Positions 15,769 through 25,180 of a stretch of 64,000 nt of DNA are shown here, in pieces. Source of the stretch: an uncultured Sutterella sp. (GTDB lineage: Bacteria; Pseudomonadota; Gammaproteobacteria; Burkholderiales; Burkholderiaceae_F). The notes below the pieces were generated by a model. The model was given only the letters and a program-made list of their open reading frames with translations. It searched no databases and was not told where the DNA came from. The stretch lies in NCBI GenBank assembly GCA_958347955.1, contig CATVXH010000009.1, positions 1-64,000 of the forward strand. The letters run 5' to 3'. Numbering within the stretch: position 1 is the stretch's first letter; each line of letters begins with the position of its first letter. A program made the translations under genes and the position numbers.

Positions 15769-15799
15769 AAAACCGCTCGGAAGTCTTTCTTCCGAGCGG
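15767..15799 (-). terminator. Intrinsic terminator of hemB
   Basis: A perfect 11-bp stem with a 5-base loop (15773-15783 with 15789-15799). On the minus strand it is followed by six T (plus-strand A run at 15767-15772), so it ends the engB-hemB transcript. It may also slow transcription from hslR on the other strand. Confidence 0.85.
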
Positions 15800-15825
15800 A
15801 TAGGATATCGGTCTCTATCGCCGTT

Positions 15826-16842
15826 TTAGAGGCTCACAGGGGTTTCCTTTAACCAACGGGCAACATCCAATGCACAGTAGGTGAGAATGCCATCGGCACC
15901 GGCACGTTTAAAGCACATCATCGTTTCCATTGTGAACTTCTTTTCATCGATGTAGCCAGCGGCAGCAGCAGCCTTCAACAGAGCGTATTCGCCGCTCACA
16001 TGATAAGCAAAGGTCGGTGCTTGGAATTCGTCTTTGACACGGCGAAGAACGTCAAGGTAGGGCAAACCCGGTTTTACCATGACCATGTCTGCGCCTTCTT
16101 CCAGGTCAAGGCCAACTTCCCACAAAGCTTCATCGCTGTTAGCCGGATCCATTTGATAGACAGCCTTTGTGCTCTTACCCAGGTTGGAGCTTGAGCCTAC
16201 TGCATCACGGAAGGGACCGTAAAAGGCGCTCGCATACTTCGCAGAATAAGCCATGATGCGAGTGTGAATGAAACCTTCCTTGTCCAAGGCCTGGCGAATG
16301 ACACCGATACGGCCGTCCATCATGTCGCTCGGAGCCACTACATCAGCGCCTGCACGAGCCTGGGCCAGAGATTGCTGAACCAGCATTTCAATCGTTTCGT
16401 CATTGAGGATATAACCGGTTTCATCAATGAGTCCATCTTGGCCGTGTGTGGTGTAGGGGTCAAGAGCAACGTCACACATCACGCCCAATTGCGGGAACTT
16501 TTCCTTGAGCATCCGCACGACGCGGGGGATGAGACCGTTGGGATTTGCCGCTTCACGTCCATCGGGGGTTTTCAGATGATCTTCAATGGCAGGGAAAAGC
16601 GCAATCATCGGAATGCCGAGATCTACCATTTCTTGGGCAACTTTGCAGAGTTCATCGGGCGTCATACGTTCCACGCCAGGCATGGTGGGAACGGCCTGTC
16701 TGCGGCCTTCGCCTTCCATTACAAAGACCGGCAGGATGAGATCGGAAGCCGTCAGCGTGTTTTCACGCATTAAACGACGCGAAAATTCATCATGGCGCAT
16801 ACGGCGCATACGTTTTTGAGGATACTGACCTAAAACGTGCAT
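15826..16842 (-). CDS. hemB: Delta-aminolevulinic acid dehydratase (porphobilinogen synthase)
   Basis: HemB joins two 5-aminolevulinate molecules into porphobilinogen in haem synthesis. The 338-residue product carries both Schiff-base lysines, K202 in AYSAKYAS and K257 in MVKPG. The active-site metal loop reads DVALDPYTTHGQDG with aspartates in place of the cysteines of zinc enzymes, so a magnesium-type enzyme is likely. It lies 25 bases downstream of engB. hemA is also in this window, so the organism probably makes tetrapyrroles from glutamyl-tRNA. Confidence 0.97.
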   Translation of the reverse strand: MHVLGQYPQKRMRRMRHDEFSRRLMRENTLTASDLILPVFVMEGEGRRQAVPTMPGVERMTPDELCKVAQEMVDLGIPMIALFPAIEDHLKTPDGREAANPNGLIPRVVRMLKEKFPQLGVMCDVALDPYTTHGQDGLIDETGYILNDETIEMLVQQSLAQARAGADVVAPSDMMDGRIGVIRQALDKEGFIHTRIMAYSAKYASAFYGPFRDAVGSSSNLGKSTKAVYQMDPANSDEALWEVGLDLEEGADMVMVKPGLPYLDVLRRVKDEFQAPTFAYHVSGEYALLKAAAAAGYIDEKKFTMETMMCFKRAGADGILTYCALDVARWLKETPVSL

Positions 16843-16867
16843 TTGAAATGTCCTATAAAAGATTTAT

Positions 16868-17503
16868 TCAGACAGAGAGCTCTTCACGGTTAATCCAACG
16901 TAAGAGCGTTTCTCGCAACTCATCAACACCTTCTCGTTTCAGACCGGAAAAAAGCTGTACTGAAACGTGCGGCCCGATTTCAGCGGCTCGGGCTTTGGCC
17001 AAAAAAAGAGTTTCCTTCTTTGCTTGGTTATTGAGCTGGTCACACTTATTGAGTAGCCAGTGCATTTTTACCGGGCGAGTATTTAAAAAATCAATAACCC
17101 ATTCGTCCGTTGGCATGAAAGGACGTCTGGCATCCATTACGACAACAATGCCTGCTAACGTATCGCGGCTCGCCAAGTATCCGCCGATCAACTCAGACCA
17201 GGTTTTACGAGTGCCTTCTGCTGCCTTGGCGAAACCGTAGCCGGGTAAATCCACTAGACTGGCAACACACACACGGTGGCCGTGCTCGTCCTTTTTCGAA
17301 AGATCAAAAAAGTTAATTAACTGTGTACGCCCCGGGGTTTTGGAGGCAAATGCCAATCGACCCTGTCGAGTTAAAACATTAATCGTTGTCGATTTCCCGG
17401 CATTACTTCGACCGGCAAAAGCGATCTCCGGGACGCTGCCTTCAGGCAGTCCGATAAGCTCAGACACAGAAAGACGGAAACGGGCACTATCAAATAAACT
17501 CAA
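16868..17503 (-). CDS. engB: GTP-binding protein EngB/YihA (ribosome biogenesis)
   Basis: A small TRAFAC-class GTPase needed for 50S assembly and cell division. The 211-residue product has the P-loop GRSNAGKST (residues 31-39), switch-II DLPGYGFAK, and the base-recognition motif NKCDQL. Length is typical. It is the first gene of an engB-hemB pair; engB next to haem or cytochrome genes is common in betaproteobacteria. Confidence 0.95.
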   Translation of the reverse strand: MSLFDSARFRLSVSELIGLPEGSVPEIAFAGRSNAGKSTTINVLTRQGRLAFASKTPGRTQLINFFDLSKKDEHGHRVCVASLVDLPGYGFAKAAEGTRKTWSELIGGYLASRDTLAGIVVVMDARRPFMPTDEWVIDFLNTRPVKMHWLLNKCDQLNNQAKKETLFLAKARAAEIGPHVSVQLFSGLKREGVDELRETLLRWINREELSV

Positions 17504-17608
17504 AACGGGTTCCTCTTTTTTTAAGGACGCAATGTTAGTCCTGCAATCTTACGCGTAGTTTAACTTTTTTAGAAAATATTAGGCCCGCCTATACGGCCGG
17601 AAAGTCAA

Positions 17609-19294
17609 TTAAGAAACTGTCACATATGACCACATGACCAGAAGAACAAGCTGTCCGGTCAGAATTCGCAAAAACATTGCGAGCGGATAAACAGTTGAGT
17701 AAGCGACGGCTGAGGAGTTCTTTTCAGAAAGCGTTGCTGCGTAAGCCAGTGTGGGAGGATCTGTCGTAGCTCCTGCCATCAAACCTACGATGCTGTGGTA
17801 GTTGATATGAAAGAAATGCCTTGCAATGCAACCAACAGTTAAGAGAGGAATAATGGTCACCAAAAGACCGAGGGCAACATAAAGAGGTCCATTACCGACT
17901 AAAAGAGCGGCGACAAAATTTTCACCGGCGGCAAGACCGACACTGGCTAAGAATAAAGCAATGCCGAGTTCACGTAACATCAGATTGGCTGATGAGGTCG
18001 TATAAGTAACCAAGCGGAAAAGGGAACCGAAACGTCCTAAAAGAATAGCAATAATCAAAGGTCCGCCTGCAAGCCCAAGTTTAAGCGGCACCGGCATGCC
18101 GGGAATAACTATAGGAAGAGAGCCAAACAAAATGCCCAAAGCAATGCCAATGAAGATTGCAATCAGATTTGGATGTTCCAAGCGTTTAATTTTGTTACCA
18201 ACTCGGTCCTCCAGTCGTTTGATCGAATTTATAGGACCAACGCAGTACAGCTCATCACCGATTTGAATATGCAGGTTTTGATACGGAAAAAGCTGCATGC
18301 CGGCACGGTACACGCGTGTGATATTGACACCGTCGGAATGACTTAAGTGAAGATCACCGACGGTAAGTCCATTGATTTCTGTGCGAGTGACGGAAAGTCG
18401 TTTGCTGGTGATGGGAGAGTGCTCAGTGGCAAGATCCGCTTCTTTATCTTCTTCACCGAAAAAGGCAACAATAGCATCTTTATTTTCTTCTCCGGAAACA
18501 ATTCGCACGATATCGCCGACATGCACAAGTGACTCAGAGCTCGGACTTGAAATTTCACCGTTATGCTGAATGCGTGAGCAAATGAAAGGCCGAGCAATAA
18601 ACGCACGAATGTCGGCAATGCTTCTACCTTCTAGCGCTCGATTGGTCACGCGAGCATGAAAGAAAATTGAGACGTGATTAGAGGCTTTTTCCTCGTCCTC
18701 CCAATGCCGATCTTCTTCTTTCATGTCAATTTTGAAAATAAAGCGTAAGGCAATGGCTGTGCCAATAATGCTTACAACCCCTAGGGGATAAGCGCAAGCG
18801 TAAGCAACGGCAATATCCTCACCGTGGTAGTTAAGTTGCGCCAGGGCTTCTTGTGTAGCTCCCAATCCCGGCGTGTTGGTTACCGCGCCATAATGCACAC
18901 CCAGCATTTGCGCTAAAGACAAAGTGTCGGAGAAACAAAAATATAGAATGATTGTGACCAAAACACTTAAAACGACCGCTAAGATCATCAAACCGTTTAA
19001 AACAATTCCGCCACTTTTAAACGAAGCAAAAAATGAAGGGCCGACTTGAAGGCCAATGAAGAAGACAAAAAGGATCAGTCCAAAATCTCGGATAAAACCC
19101 AGCACCGTCGGATCAATTTTCATGCCCAGATAGTTGAGAAGAAGGCCAGTAAACAATACAAAAGTAACGCCGAGAGAAACGCCGAATACTTTGATCTTCC
19201 CTAATCCCATGCCAAGTGCGATAACAATGGAGTACACAAAAAGAATATGGGCAATCGAGCCGGGATTGGTGAAAAGTGCGACAAGCCAGTCCAT
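17609..19294 (-). CDS. Aspartate:alanine-exchanger-type transporter with two RCK_C domains
   Basis: The 561-residue product has the layout of the AAE family (AspT, YbjL, YidE): five or six N-terminal membrane segments with a GVHYGAVTNTPGLGATQEAL block, two central cytoplasmic RCK_C (TrkA-C) domains at about residues 210-370, then a second membrane half with GATTDPPTLAYAATLSEKNSSAVAYSTVYPLAM. The family exchanges dicarboxylates or amino acids, but the substrate is unknown. A close paralogue lies at 36150. No neighbouring decarboxylase of the AspT type is present. Confidence 0.88.
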   Translation of the reverse strand: MDWLVALFTNPGSIAHILFVYSIVIALGMGLGKIKVFGVSLGVTFVLFTGLLLNYLGMKIDPTVLGFIRDFGLILFVFFIGLQVGPSFFASFKSGGIVLNGLMILAVVLSVLVTIILYFCFSDTLSLAQMLGVHYGAVTNTPGLGATQEALAQLNYHGEDIAVAYACAYPLGVVSIIGTAIALRFIFKIDMKEEDRHWEDEEKASNHVSIFFHARVTNRALEGRSIADIRAFIARPFICSRIQHNGEISSPSSESLVHVGDIVRIVSGEENKDAIVAFFGEEDKEADLATEHSPITSKRLSVTRTEINGLTVGDLHLSHSDGVNITRVYRAGMQLFPYQNLHIQIGDELYCVGPINSIKRLEDRVGNKIKRLEHPNLIAIFIGIALGILFGSLPIVIPGMPVPLKLGLAGGPLIIAILLGRFGSLFRLVTYTTSSANLMLRELGIALFLASVGLAAGENFVAALLVGNGPLYVALGLLVTIIPLLTVGCIARHFFHINYHSIVGLMAGATTDPPTLAYAATLSEKNSSAVAYSTVYPLAMFLRILTGQLVLLVMWSYVTVS

Positions 19295-19411
19295 AGTGAC
19301 AAATTTGTCTAAAACAAAAAACGAAAAGCGAAGATGATGAAATGTTACTCTTTCTTAGGGATCGCGGTATAGAAAAAATCCCTTAATTAGTCAACAAGTT
19401 AAATGACTTAA

Positions 19412-20686
19412 TTAAAGTTCGGGAGGGACTACTTCATTGATCCAGAGATTCTCAAGAGTGTCTCGTTTGCGGATAGTAAGTGCTCGGTTCCCATCAATAA
19501 GAATTTCCGCTGGCAATCTTCTGGAATTGTAATGTGAAGCCATGCTCATTCCGTAAGCTCCGGCCATGGCAATTGCCAGACGGTCGCCGGCCCGGACAGC
19601 CAGGGCACGATCACGTGCAAGCCAGTCACTGGATTCGCAAATGGGGCCCACCACATCGAAAAGGGTTTCAGATGTGTCTCTGAGACGAATAGGCAATACA
19701 GGCATCCAGGCGGCATAAAGTGCCGGTCTGATTAAGTCATTCATCCCCGCATCGGTAATGATGAAATGTTTGACCGGAGTAGTTTTCAGGTATTCGACGG
19801 TGCAAAGAAGAAGGCCCGCAGCCGCCACAATTGAACGACCAGGCTCCATGACAATCCGCAAGTGAGCATATCCCCGGTCGTAAAGTCGTTTTTTTAAACC
19901 GTCAACAAGATTTTGTAGGGGTTCTACAGATTCATCACGGTAGCGAACGCCGACTCCACCCCCAAAATCAATGTCGTGCAATTCAATACCGCTTGCTCGC
20001 AATTTGTCTAATAGATCGAGTAATTTGTCACAAGCGTCAAAGTATGGAGAAAAAGATGTTAGTTGCGAGCCGATATGACAGTCAATGCCGGTCAGTTGCA
20101 CGTGAGGGCAGGCGGCCGCTCGTTTTAACAAAGGAAGCGCACTAAAAAAATCAATTCCGAACTTGTTTGTTTTTAAACCGGTTGAAATATAAGGGTGTGT
20201 GTGCGCATCCACATCAGGATTAACTCTGAAATAAATCCGCGGCCGACAATTCATTTGCTCGGCGATCATGCTCAGGCGTTCAAACTCCGGTTCACTTTCA
20301 ATGTTAAAGGCTCCAATTCCGGCGGAAAGAGCAATACGCATTTCTTCTTCGCTTTTACCAACGCCGCTGAATACAATTTTTTCCGGATCTGCCCCAATTT
20401 GTAGAACACGGGCTAACTCACCTAGGGATACGATGTCAAAACCCCAGCCTCTTTTTTGGAGTATCTTCAGGATCGCCAAATTAGAATTGGCTTTCACGGC
20501 ATAGCAGAGCTTATGGTTGGTATTACCGAAAGCGCATTCATAAACCTGCGCAGCTTCGTTAATGGTTTTTAACGAATAGACGTATGCGGGAGTGCCATGA
20601 AGTTCCGCAAGTTCCGAGAGATTCAGATCTTCGCAGTACAGAATCCCGTTACGGTAAGAGAAATGGCGAGAGGGCAACGTATCCAT
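19412..20686 (-). CDS. lysA: Diaminopimelate decarboxylase
   Basis: LysA performs the last step of lysine synthesis, releasing CO2 from meso-diaminopimelate. The 424-residue PLP enzyme has the cofactor lysine K65 in CYAVKANSN, the phosphate-binding DFGGGVGVRY, and the C-terminal GPICESSDWLA and AGAYGMSM motifs at the dimer interface. It starts 9 bases after the stop of lptM, and the lptM-lysA pair opposite cyaY is the standard betaproteobacterial arrangement. Confidence 0.97.
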   Translation of the reverse strand: MDTLPSRHFSYRNGILYCEDLNLSELAELHGTPAYVYSLKTINEAAQVYECAFGNTNHKLCYAVKANSNLAILKILQKRGWGFDIVSLGELARVLQIGADPEKIVFSGVGKSEEEMRIALSAGIGAFNIESEPEFERLSMIAEQMNCRPRIYFRVNPDVDAHTHPYISTGLKTNKFGIDFFSALPLLKRAAACPHVQLTGIDCHIGSQLTSFSPYFDACDKLLDLLDKLRASGIELHDIDFGGGVGVRYRDESVEPLQNLVDGLKKRLYDRGYAHLRIVMEPGRSIVAAAGLLLCTVEYLKTTPVKHFIITDAGMNDLIRPALYAAWMPVLPIRLRDTSETLFDVVGPICESSDWLARDRALAVRAGDRLAIAMAGAYGMSMASHYNSRRLPAEILIDGNRALTIRKRDTLENLWINEVVPPEL

Positions 20687-20695
20687 AAAATAGAA

Positions 20696-20845
20696 TCACT
20701 TTTGTGGGACACTCAACGGATCGGCCTCTATGTCTGTGACTGACTCTTGCGGAGCCTTGAGGTCCTGCGGCAGATAAAGATCGCCTTTGATACCACAGGC
20801 AGTTAGGATCACGGTCGCGGCTAGAATCGCTAAAATCTGTTTCAT
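20696..20845 (-). CDS. lptM: Small outer-membrane lipoprotein LptM (YifL)
   Basis: A 49-residue lipoprotein gene. The product begins MKQILAILAATVILTACG; Cys17 is the lipidated residue of the lipobox LTAC, and the following GIKGDLYLPQ is the signature of LptM, which helps LptD mature in the LPS export machine of enterobacteria. The rest is Pro-, Asp- and Glu-rich. It lies 9 bases upstream of lysA and 24 bases from the divergent cyaY start. The ribosome site is weak. Confidence 0.88.
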   Translation of the reverse strand: MKQILAILAATVILTACGIKGDLYLPQDLKAPQESVTDIEADPLSVPQK

Positions 20846-20869
20846 GTTATCCAAATTGAACGGTTAAAA

Positions 20870-21187
20870 ATGAGGGAAACGGAGTTTATTGAACTCGCAG
20901 AGTCAACTTTACAACGAATCCAGTCAGCTGTCGAAGCTATCGGCGACGAGCTCGAGGTCGATCGCCAAGGTAACGTGCTGACGATCGAGTTTGATGACGG
21001 ATTTCAAATTGTCATCAATAAGCAAACACCCACACGCCAACTATGGTTGGCAAGTCTCAAAGGGGGACATCATTATGAGCGAAACGGAGAGCAGTGGCTC
21101 GATACCCGTTCGCGTCACAGTATTGCCGAAGACCTTTCTGCGCTCTTGACTCAAAAACTTGGACGAAATATCACACTTAAAGCGTAA
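20870..21187 (+). CDS. cyaY: Bacterial frataxin CyaY
   Basis: CyaY binds iron and modulates the IscS/IscU iron-sulphur assembly complex. The 105-residue product has the acidic first helix (ETEFIELAESTLQRIQSAVEAIGDELEVD), the beta-sheet core with GNVLTIEFDDGFQIVINKQTP, and the conserved QLWLASLKGGHHY. It is divergent from lptM-lysA and convergent with mrcA, whose stop is 6 bases away. Confidence 0.95.
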   Translation: MRETEFIELAESTLQRIQSAVEAIGDELEVDRQGNVLTIEFDDGFQIVINKQTPTRQLWLASLKGGHHYERNGEQWLDTRSRHSIAEDLSALLTQKLGRNITLKA

Positions 21188-21193
21188 GCGTTT

Positions 21194-23557
21194 CTAGAAG
21201 ATCTGATCGCGTATGGTCTCCGTGATCGGATCGACTTCGCCGGGAGTCGTGGTTTCGCCTAGTCCAAGAGTTTGCACAGTATCGCCGACTTGGTCGGCGT
21301 AGAAGGGTTGCCCGTTGATTTCAACAACATCGGCGGGTTGAGGTCTGTAGTATTCCGGTGCGTTCTTTAAAACAGCCTTCATGTAGTCAACCCAGACCGG
21401 CAGTACAAGCCCCGCTCCATAGGCGTTGGCACCAAGAGATTTCGGTTGATCATATCCCATCCAGCCAACCGCAGTAATTTCACCGGCGTATCCGGCAAAC
21501 CAGGCATCAAGCGCATCATTAGTTGTACCGGTTTTCACTCCCATGTCTTCGCGCTTTAACGCATTGCCAGCCCTACGTCCAGTACCGCGAGTAGCCACAC
21601 CGTGCAGTAAAGAATGCATGACGTAAGCATTGCGGGCATCAATAGCTCTTGGAGCGCCCTCGCCCACTTTAGCGTTTTTCGACTGCATCAAAACATTGCC
21701 TTGGGCGTCTGTTACCTTTTCAATGAGATAGGGTTGAACTAAATAGCCGCCATTGGCAAAGACTGAATAGCCAGCGACCATCTCCCACGGAGTGACGGAG
21801 CCCACACCAAGCGCCATGGTCAAAAGGGGCGGATGGTTTTTGGGATCAAAGCCAAAGCGCGCGATATATTGCTGCGCATAATACGGGTCGATAGCCTGAA
21901 CGATGCGAATAGACACTAGGTTTTTAGAGCGGGCGATGGCGTCGGCTAGTGTCATAGGACCGTCATATTTACGATCATCATTTCTCGGTTCCCAAAGTTT
22001 GCCGCCAGTCAGGCGAGGGTCGATCGAAAGCGGTGCGTCATTGATAACGGTGGCTGGAGTGAAGCCTTTATCAAGGGCGGCCGAGTAAATAAACGGTTTG
22101 AAACTGGAACCCGGTTGGCGCCAGGCTTGAGTGACGTGGTTAAACTGATTGATTTTGAAATCAAATCCACCTACAAGCGAATAAATAGCTCCGGTATTGA
22201 AGTTAGCTGAAATAAAGGCGCTTTCAACAGCAGGAATTTGTCCCAGGGACCACTTGCCTTTTTTATCTTGTGTGACGCGAACAACTGCCCCGACACGAAG
22301 TTCTTTTTCTTTATAGCGTCCTTTAAGGGTTTGCCCCTTTTTGGCGATAAAGCGTTGAGCGAAAGCAAAACCCTTGTCATCAAGCGTGACAATATCCCCG
22401 TTATAAAGCTGTACGGTCATCTGTTTGGCCGAGAGCTTGGTTACTACTCCAGGTAGCAGATTGGCACTGGAAATGACCTTTGATAAAGCTAAACGGATGT
22501 TGGCATCTCTGGTGTCTTCATGCGATAAATCTGCATACCCTTCAACACCACGGTATCCGTAACGGCGATCATACTCAATCATGTTCTTGCGAACAGTGTT
22601 GCTGGCCACCAATTGGTCACGACTGCGGATGGTAGTGTAGACATTGATGCCTTGGTCGTAAATGGTGTCTTTAAAATAAGGCAGCATGAGCATCCGAGCC
22701 AATTCTGCGATGTAGCCGGCGTGAAGCTCTTGTGTCTGAAGTTGTGTCTTTTGTTGCTCGGCTGTGGTTTGACGGACCTCAATGGGTTGAGCTATTGCGG
22801 AAGCGTATGTGATTTCGTCAATGTAGCCCAAGTTAAACATACGCCCCAAAACATAATTGCGTCGCATGGTGGCGCGTCGCATGTTTACAATGGGATTGTA
22901 AGCACTTGGGGCAACCGGAAGACCGGCTAAAACGGCAGCTTCAGAAATAGAAAGGTCGCGCAAATCTTTACCGAAATAGGTTTTCGCCGCACTGCCGAAA
23001 CCGTAAGAACGCTGACCTAGGAAAATCTGATTGGCGTAGACCTCAAAAATTTTGTCCTTTGATAGATTTTGTTCGATTTTGAAGGACAAAGCGACTTCGT
23101 AAAGTTTTCGGGTATAGCTGCGCTCCGAACTTAAAAAGAAGTTACGGGCTACCTGCATCGTGATGGTACTGCCGCCTTGACCACGACGACCGGTGATGAG
23201 GTTGGCCAGCGCGGCACGCGCAATCCCCATAAATTCAATGCCAGAGTGCTCGTAAAAACCGTCGTCTTCGGCGGCCAGGATTGCAAGCTTAACGTGTCGG
23301 GGAATTTCTTCAAAAGGCACGTAATCACGCCGTTCTTCTCCGAACTCACCAATCAAATCGCCGTCGGCCGTGTAGATGCGCAAAGGCACTTTCGGCCGGT
23401 ACTGTGTTAAAGCATCAATTGGCGGCAACTGGTAGTAAACGACAGAGAACACGACTAGTCCTAAGCTTACGGCAGCGCCGGCTCCGCATAGGCCGGTGAT
23501 TGTTAACCATCTAAATGCTTTTTTTAACCATGAGTTTTGGGATTTTTTTGTCTTCAT
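21194..23557 (-). CDS. mrcA: Penicillin-binding protein 1A (bifunctional)
   Basis: Class A PBP that polymerises and cross-links peptidoglycan. The 787-residue product has an N-terminal membrane anchor (about residues 20-45), a GT51 glycosyltransferase domain with the catalytic E97 in AAEDDGFYEHSG, an OB-like insert, and a transpeptidase domain with the nucleophile in GSSFKPF, SKN and KTGTT motifs. Length is typical. It is transcribed away from the thioesterase gene; the usual pilMNOPQ genes next to mrcA are not there. Confidence 0.96.
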   Translation of the reverse strand: MKTKKSQNSWLKKAFRWLTITGLCGAGAAVSLGLVVFSVVYYQLPPIDALTQYRPKVPLRIYTADGDLIGEFGEERRDYVPFEEIPRHVKLAILAAEDDGFYEHSGIEFMGIARAALANLITGRRGQGGSTITMQVARNFFLSSERSYTRKLYEVALSFKIEQNLSKDKIFEVYANQIFLGQRSYGFGSAAKTYFGKDLRDLSISEAAVLAGLPVAPSAYNPIVNMRRATMRRNYVLGRMFNLGYIDEITYASAIAQPIEVRQTTAEQQKTQLQTQELHAGYIAELARMLMLPYFKDTIYDQGINVYTTIRSRDQLVASNTVRKNMIEYDRRYGYRGVEGYADLSHEDTRDANIRLALSKVISSANLLPGVVTKLSAKQMTVQLYNGDIVTLDDKGFAFAQRFIAKKGQTLKGRYKEKELRVGAVVRVTQDKKGKWSLGQIPAVESAFISANFNTGAIYSLVGGFDFKINQFNHVTQAWRQPGSSFKPFIYSAALDKGFTPATVINDAPLSIDPRLTGGKLWEPRNDDRKYDGPMTLADAIARSKNLVSIRIVQAIDPYYAQQYIARFGFDPKNHPPLLTMALGVGSVTPWEMVAGYSVFANGGYLVQPYLIEKVTDAQGNVLMQSKNAKVGEGAPRAIDARNAYVMHSLLHGVATRGTGRRAGNALKREDMGVKTGTTNDALDAWFAGYAGEITAVGWMGYDQPKSLGANAYGAGLVLPVWVDYMKAVLKNAPEYYRPQPADVVEINGQPFYADQVGDTVQTLGLGETTTPGEVDPITETIRDQIF

Positions 23558-23787
23558 ACCGATAAAAATACAACGCGATCCTCATTAGGACAAAAATAAT
23601 GTGACAACGGCAAGTACAGGAAGTCCTGATCACGTAACTGAACGGACTGAATGCTACCGTTTTTGTGCTGAATTTGCGAGCACTTAGACTAAAAATGCTG
23701 TAACAGTTTGCAGAACTCGTATAAAAAACTTCTCCTCGGATCCAAGTTGTGTCAAAATCAATAACCTCAGTTTGCGTTTTGAAGAAA

Positions 23788-24255
23788 ATGATAGAAATTT
23801 ATCAACACACTTTTAAAGTCAGTTCCGAATCCATAGATATATTGCGCCATGTCAACAATCGGGAATACCTTCGTTGGATGGAAAAAGCCGCGATGGAGCA
23901 CGCTTCTGCTTTAGGCTGCGGTGCCAAAGAGTGTCTTCAACGAGGAGAAGTCTGGGTTGCGCGTGAGCATTGGATTGAATATCTCAGACCTTGTTATGAA
24001 GGCGATGAGCTTACGATTTATTCTTGGGTCAGCACCTTGTCGGGATCAAGGTCTTTGCGCCGTTATGCGATTAAGCGCGAGCAACGTTTGGTTAGTCTCG
24101 GGGCGACCGAGTGGTGTTATATCAATTTCAAAACTGGCCGAGTAATGGATGTGCCGCAAGACGTGGCTGATAGATTCACAATCATCGCCGATGACGATCC
24201 TAAGCTCGTCGAGTTGGGAATCGCTCGAGGTGTCCGGTTTGAACCTCATTACTAA
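23788..24255 (+). CDS. Acyl-CoA thioesterase, hotdog fold (4HBT type)
   Basis: The 155-residue product is a single hotdog domain with the family block IDILRHVNNREYLRWMEKAA, where the aspartate is the likely catalytic residue, as in YbgC-like and FadM-like enzymes. The rest of the fold is present (LRPCYEGDELTIYSWVSTLSGSRSLRRYAIKRE). The frame can extend back to a GTG at 23749; family alignment favours ATG 23788, although neither site has a strong ribosome site. Substrate unknown. Confidence 0.8.
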   Translation: MIEIYQHTFKVSSESIDILRHVNNREYLRWMEKAAMEHASALGCGAKECLQRGEVWVAREHWIEYLRPCYEGDELTIYSWVSTLSGSRSLRRYAIKREQRLVSLGATEWCYINFKTGRVMDVPQDVADRFTIIADDDPKLVELGIARGVRFEPHY

Positions 24256-24290
24256 TAGGGTTAAATTAGGAAAAAATTTAACAAAATTGA

Positions 24291-24321
24291 TTAAATGCAG
24301 AGTTTTGGCTCAGCGTATAAT
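24291..24321 (+). promoter_or_regulatory. Possible promoter of the mla operon
   Basis: A perfect -10 element TATAAT (24316-24321) lies 58 bases before the mlaF GTG. The only -35 candidate is TTAAAT (24291-24296) with 19-base spacing, which is weak. Confidence 0.35.
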
Positions 24322-24379
24322 GGGACAATCTCTGAATGATTGTTCAGTATTTTTAATGTCAAAGTAAAAAGGGTCACGA

Positions 24380-25180
24380 GTGAGTGATTTTGTAACTGTC
24401 CAAGACGTAACCTTTGGGTATGGGCGGCGTGTGATTCTGGACGATGTGACGTTACATTTCGGACGGGGACAGGTCGTAGCCATTATGGGTGGCTCTGGCA
24501 TGGGGAAGACAACGCTTCTGAAGTTAATCGGCGGAATAGAGACGCCGGATAAGGGAGTTATCCTCATTGATGGAGAGCCGCTCGATACGTCAGATAAGGA
24601 AAAGCTATATGCGCAACGTCGACGCATGGGCATGCTTTTTCAATTTGGGGCGCTGTTTACCGATATGTCTGTTTTAGATAATGTCGCTTTCCCGTTGAGA
24701 GAACAGACTCAATTGAGTGAAGAACTCATCGAGCGAATGGCGTTGATGAAATTAAATGCGGTGGGACTTCGCGGTGCAGCGGATTTGATGCCGAGCGAAA
24801 TTTCCGGAGGAATGTCTCGGCGAGTGGCTTTGGCTCGTGCAACGGCACTAGACCCTGAGTTAATTATGTACGATGAACCGTTTGCTGGCTTGGATCCAAT
24901 TTCCATGGGGGTGACAGCTCGTTTGATTCGCGATTTAAACGACGCGCTTGATGCCACAAGCATTATTGTGACTCATGATGTGCCGGAAACATTTGCTATC
25001 GCGGATTATGTGTACATGATTTCGTCGGGTCGTATCGCCGCGCAAGGAACACCGCAGGAACTGTCAGTGTCTCAAGATCCATACGTGCGGCAGTTTATCG
25101 ACGGGGCGCCGGACGGTCCTGTGGCATTTCATTATCCAGCCGAGCCTATTGATAAAGAGTTTGGAGTGCACGCACCATGA
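24380..25180 (+). CDS. mlaF: Phospholipid transport ATPase MlaF
   Basis: MlaF powers the MlaFEDB complex that moves phospholipids between the inner membrane and periplasmic MlaC, keeping the outer membrane asymmetric. The 266-residue product has Walker A GGSGMGKTT (37-45), signature EISGGMSRRVALAR, Walker B LIMYDEPF and the switch histidine in VTHD. It starts with GTG after AAAAAGGG. Its stop overlaps the mlaE start (ATGA). Gene order mlaF-E-D-A-C-B is that known from Burkholderia. Confidence 0.96.
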   Translation: MSDFVTVQDVTFGYGRRVILDDVTLHFGRGQVVAIMGGSGMGKTTLLKLIGGIETPDKGVILIDGEPLDTSDKEKLYAQRRRMGMLFQFGALFTDMSVLDNVAFPLREQTQLSEELIERMALMKLNAVGLRGAADLMPSEISGGMSRRVALARATALDPELIMYDEPFAGLDPISMGVTARLIRDLNDALDATSIIVTHDVPETFAIADYVYMISSGRIAAQGTPQELSVSQDPYVRQFIDGAPDGPVAFHYPAEPIDKEFGVHAP

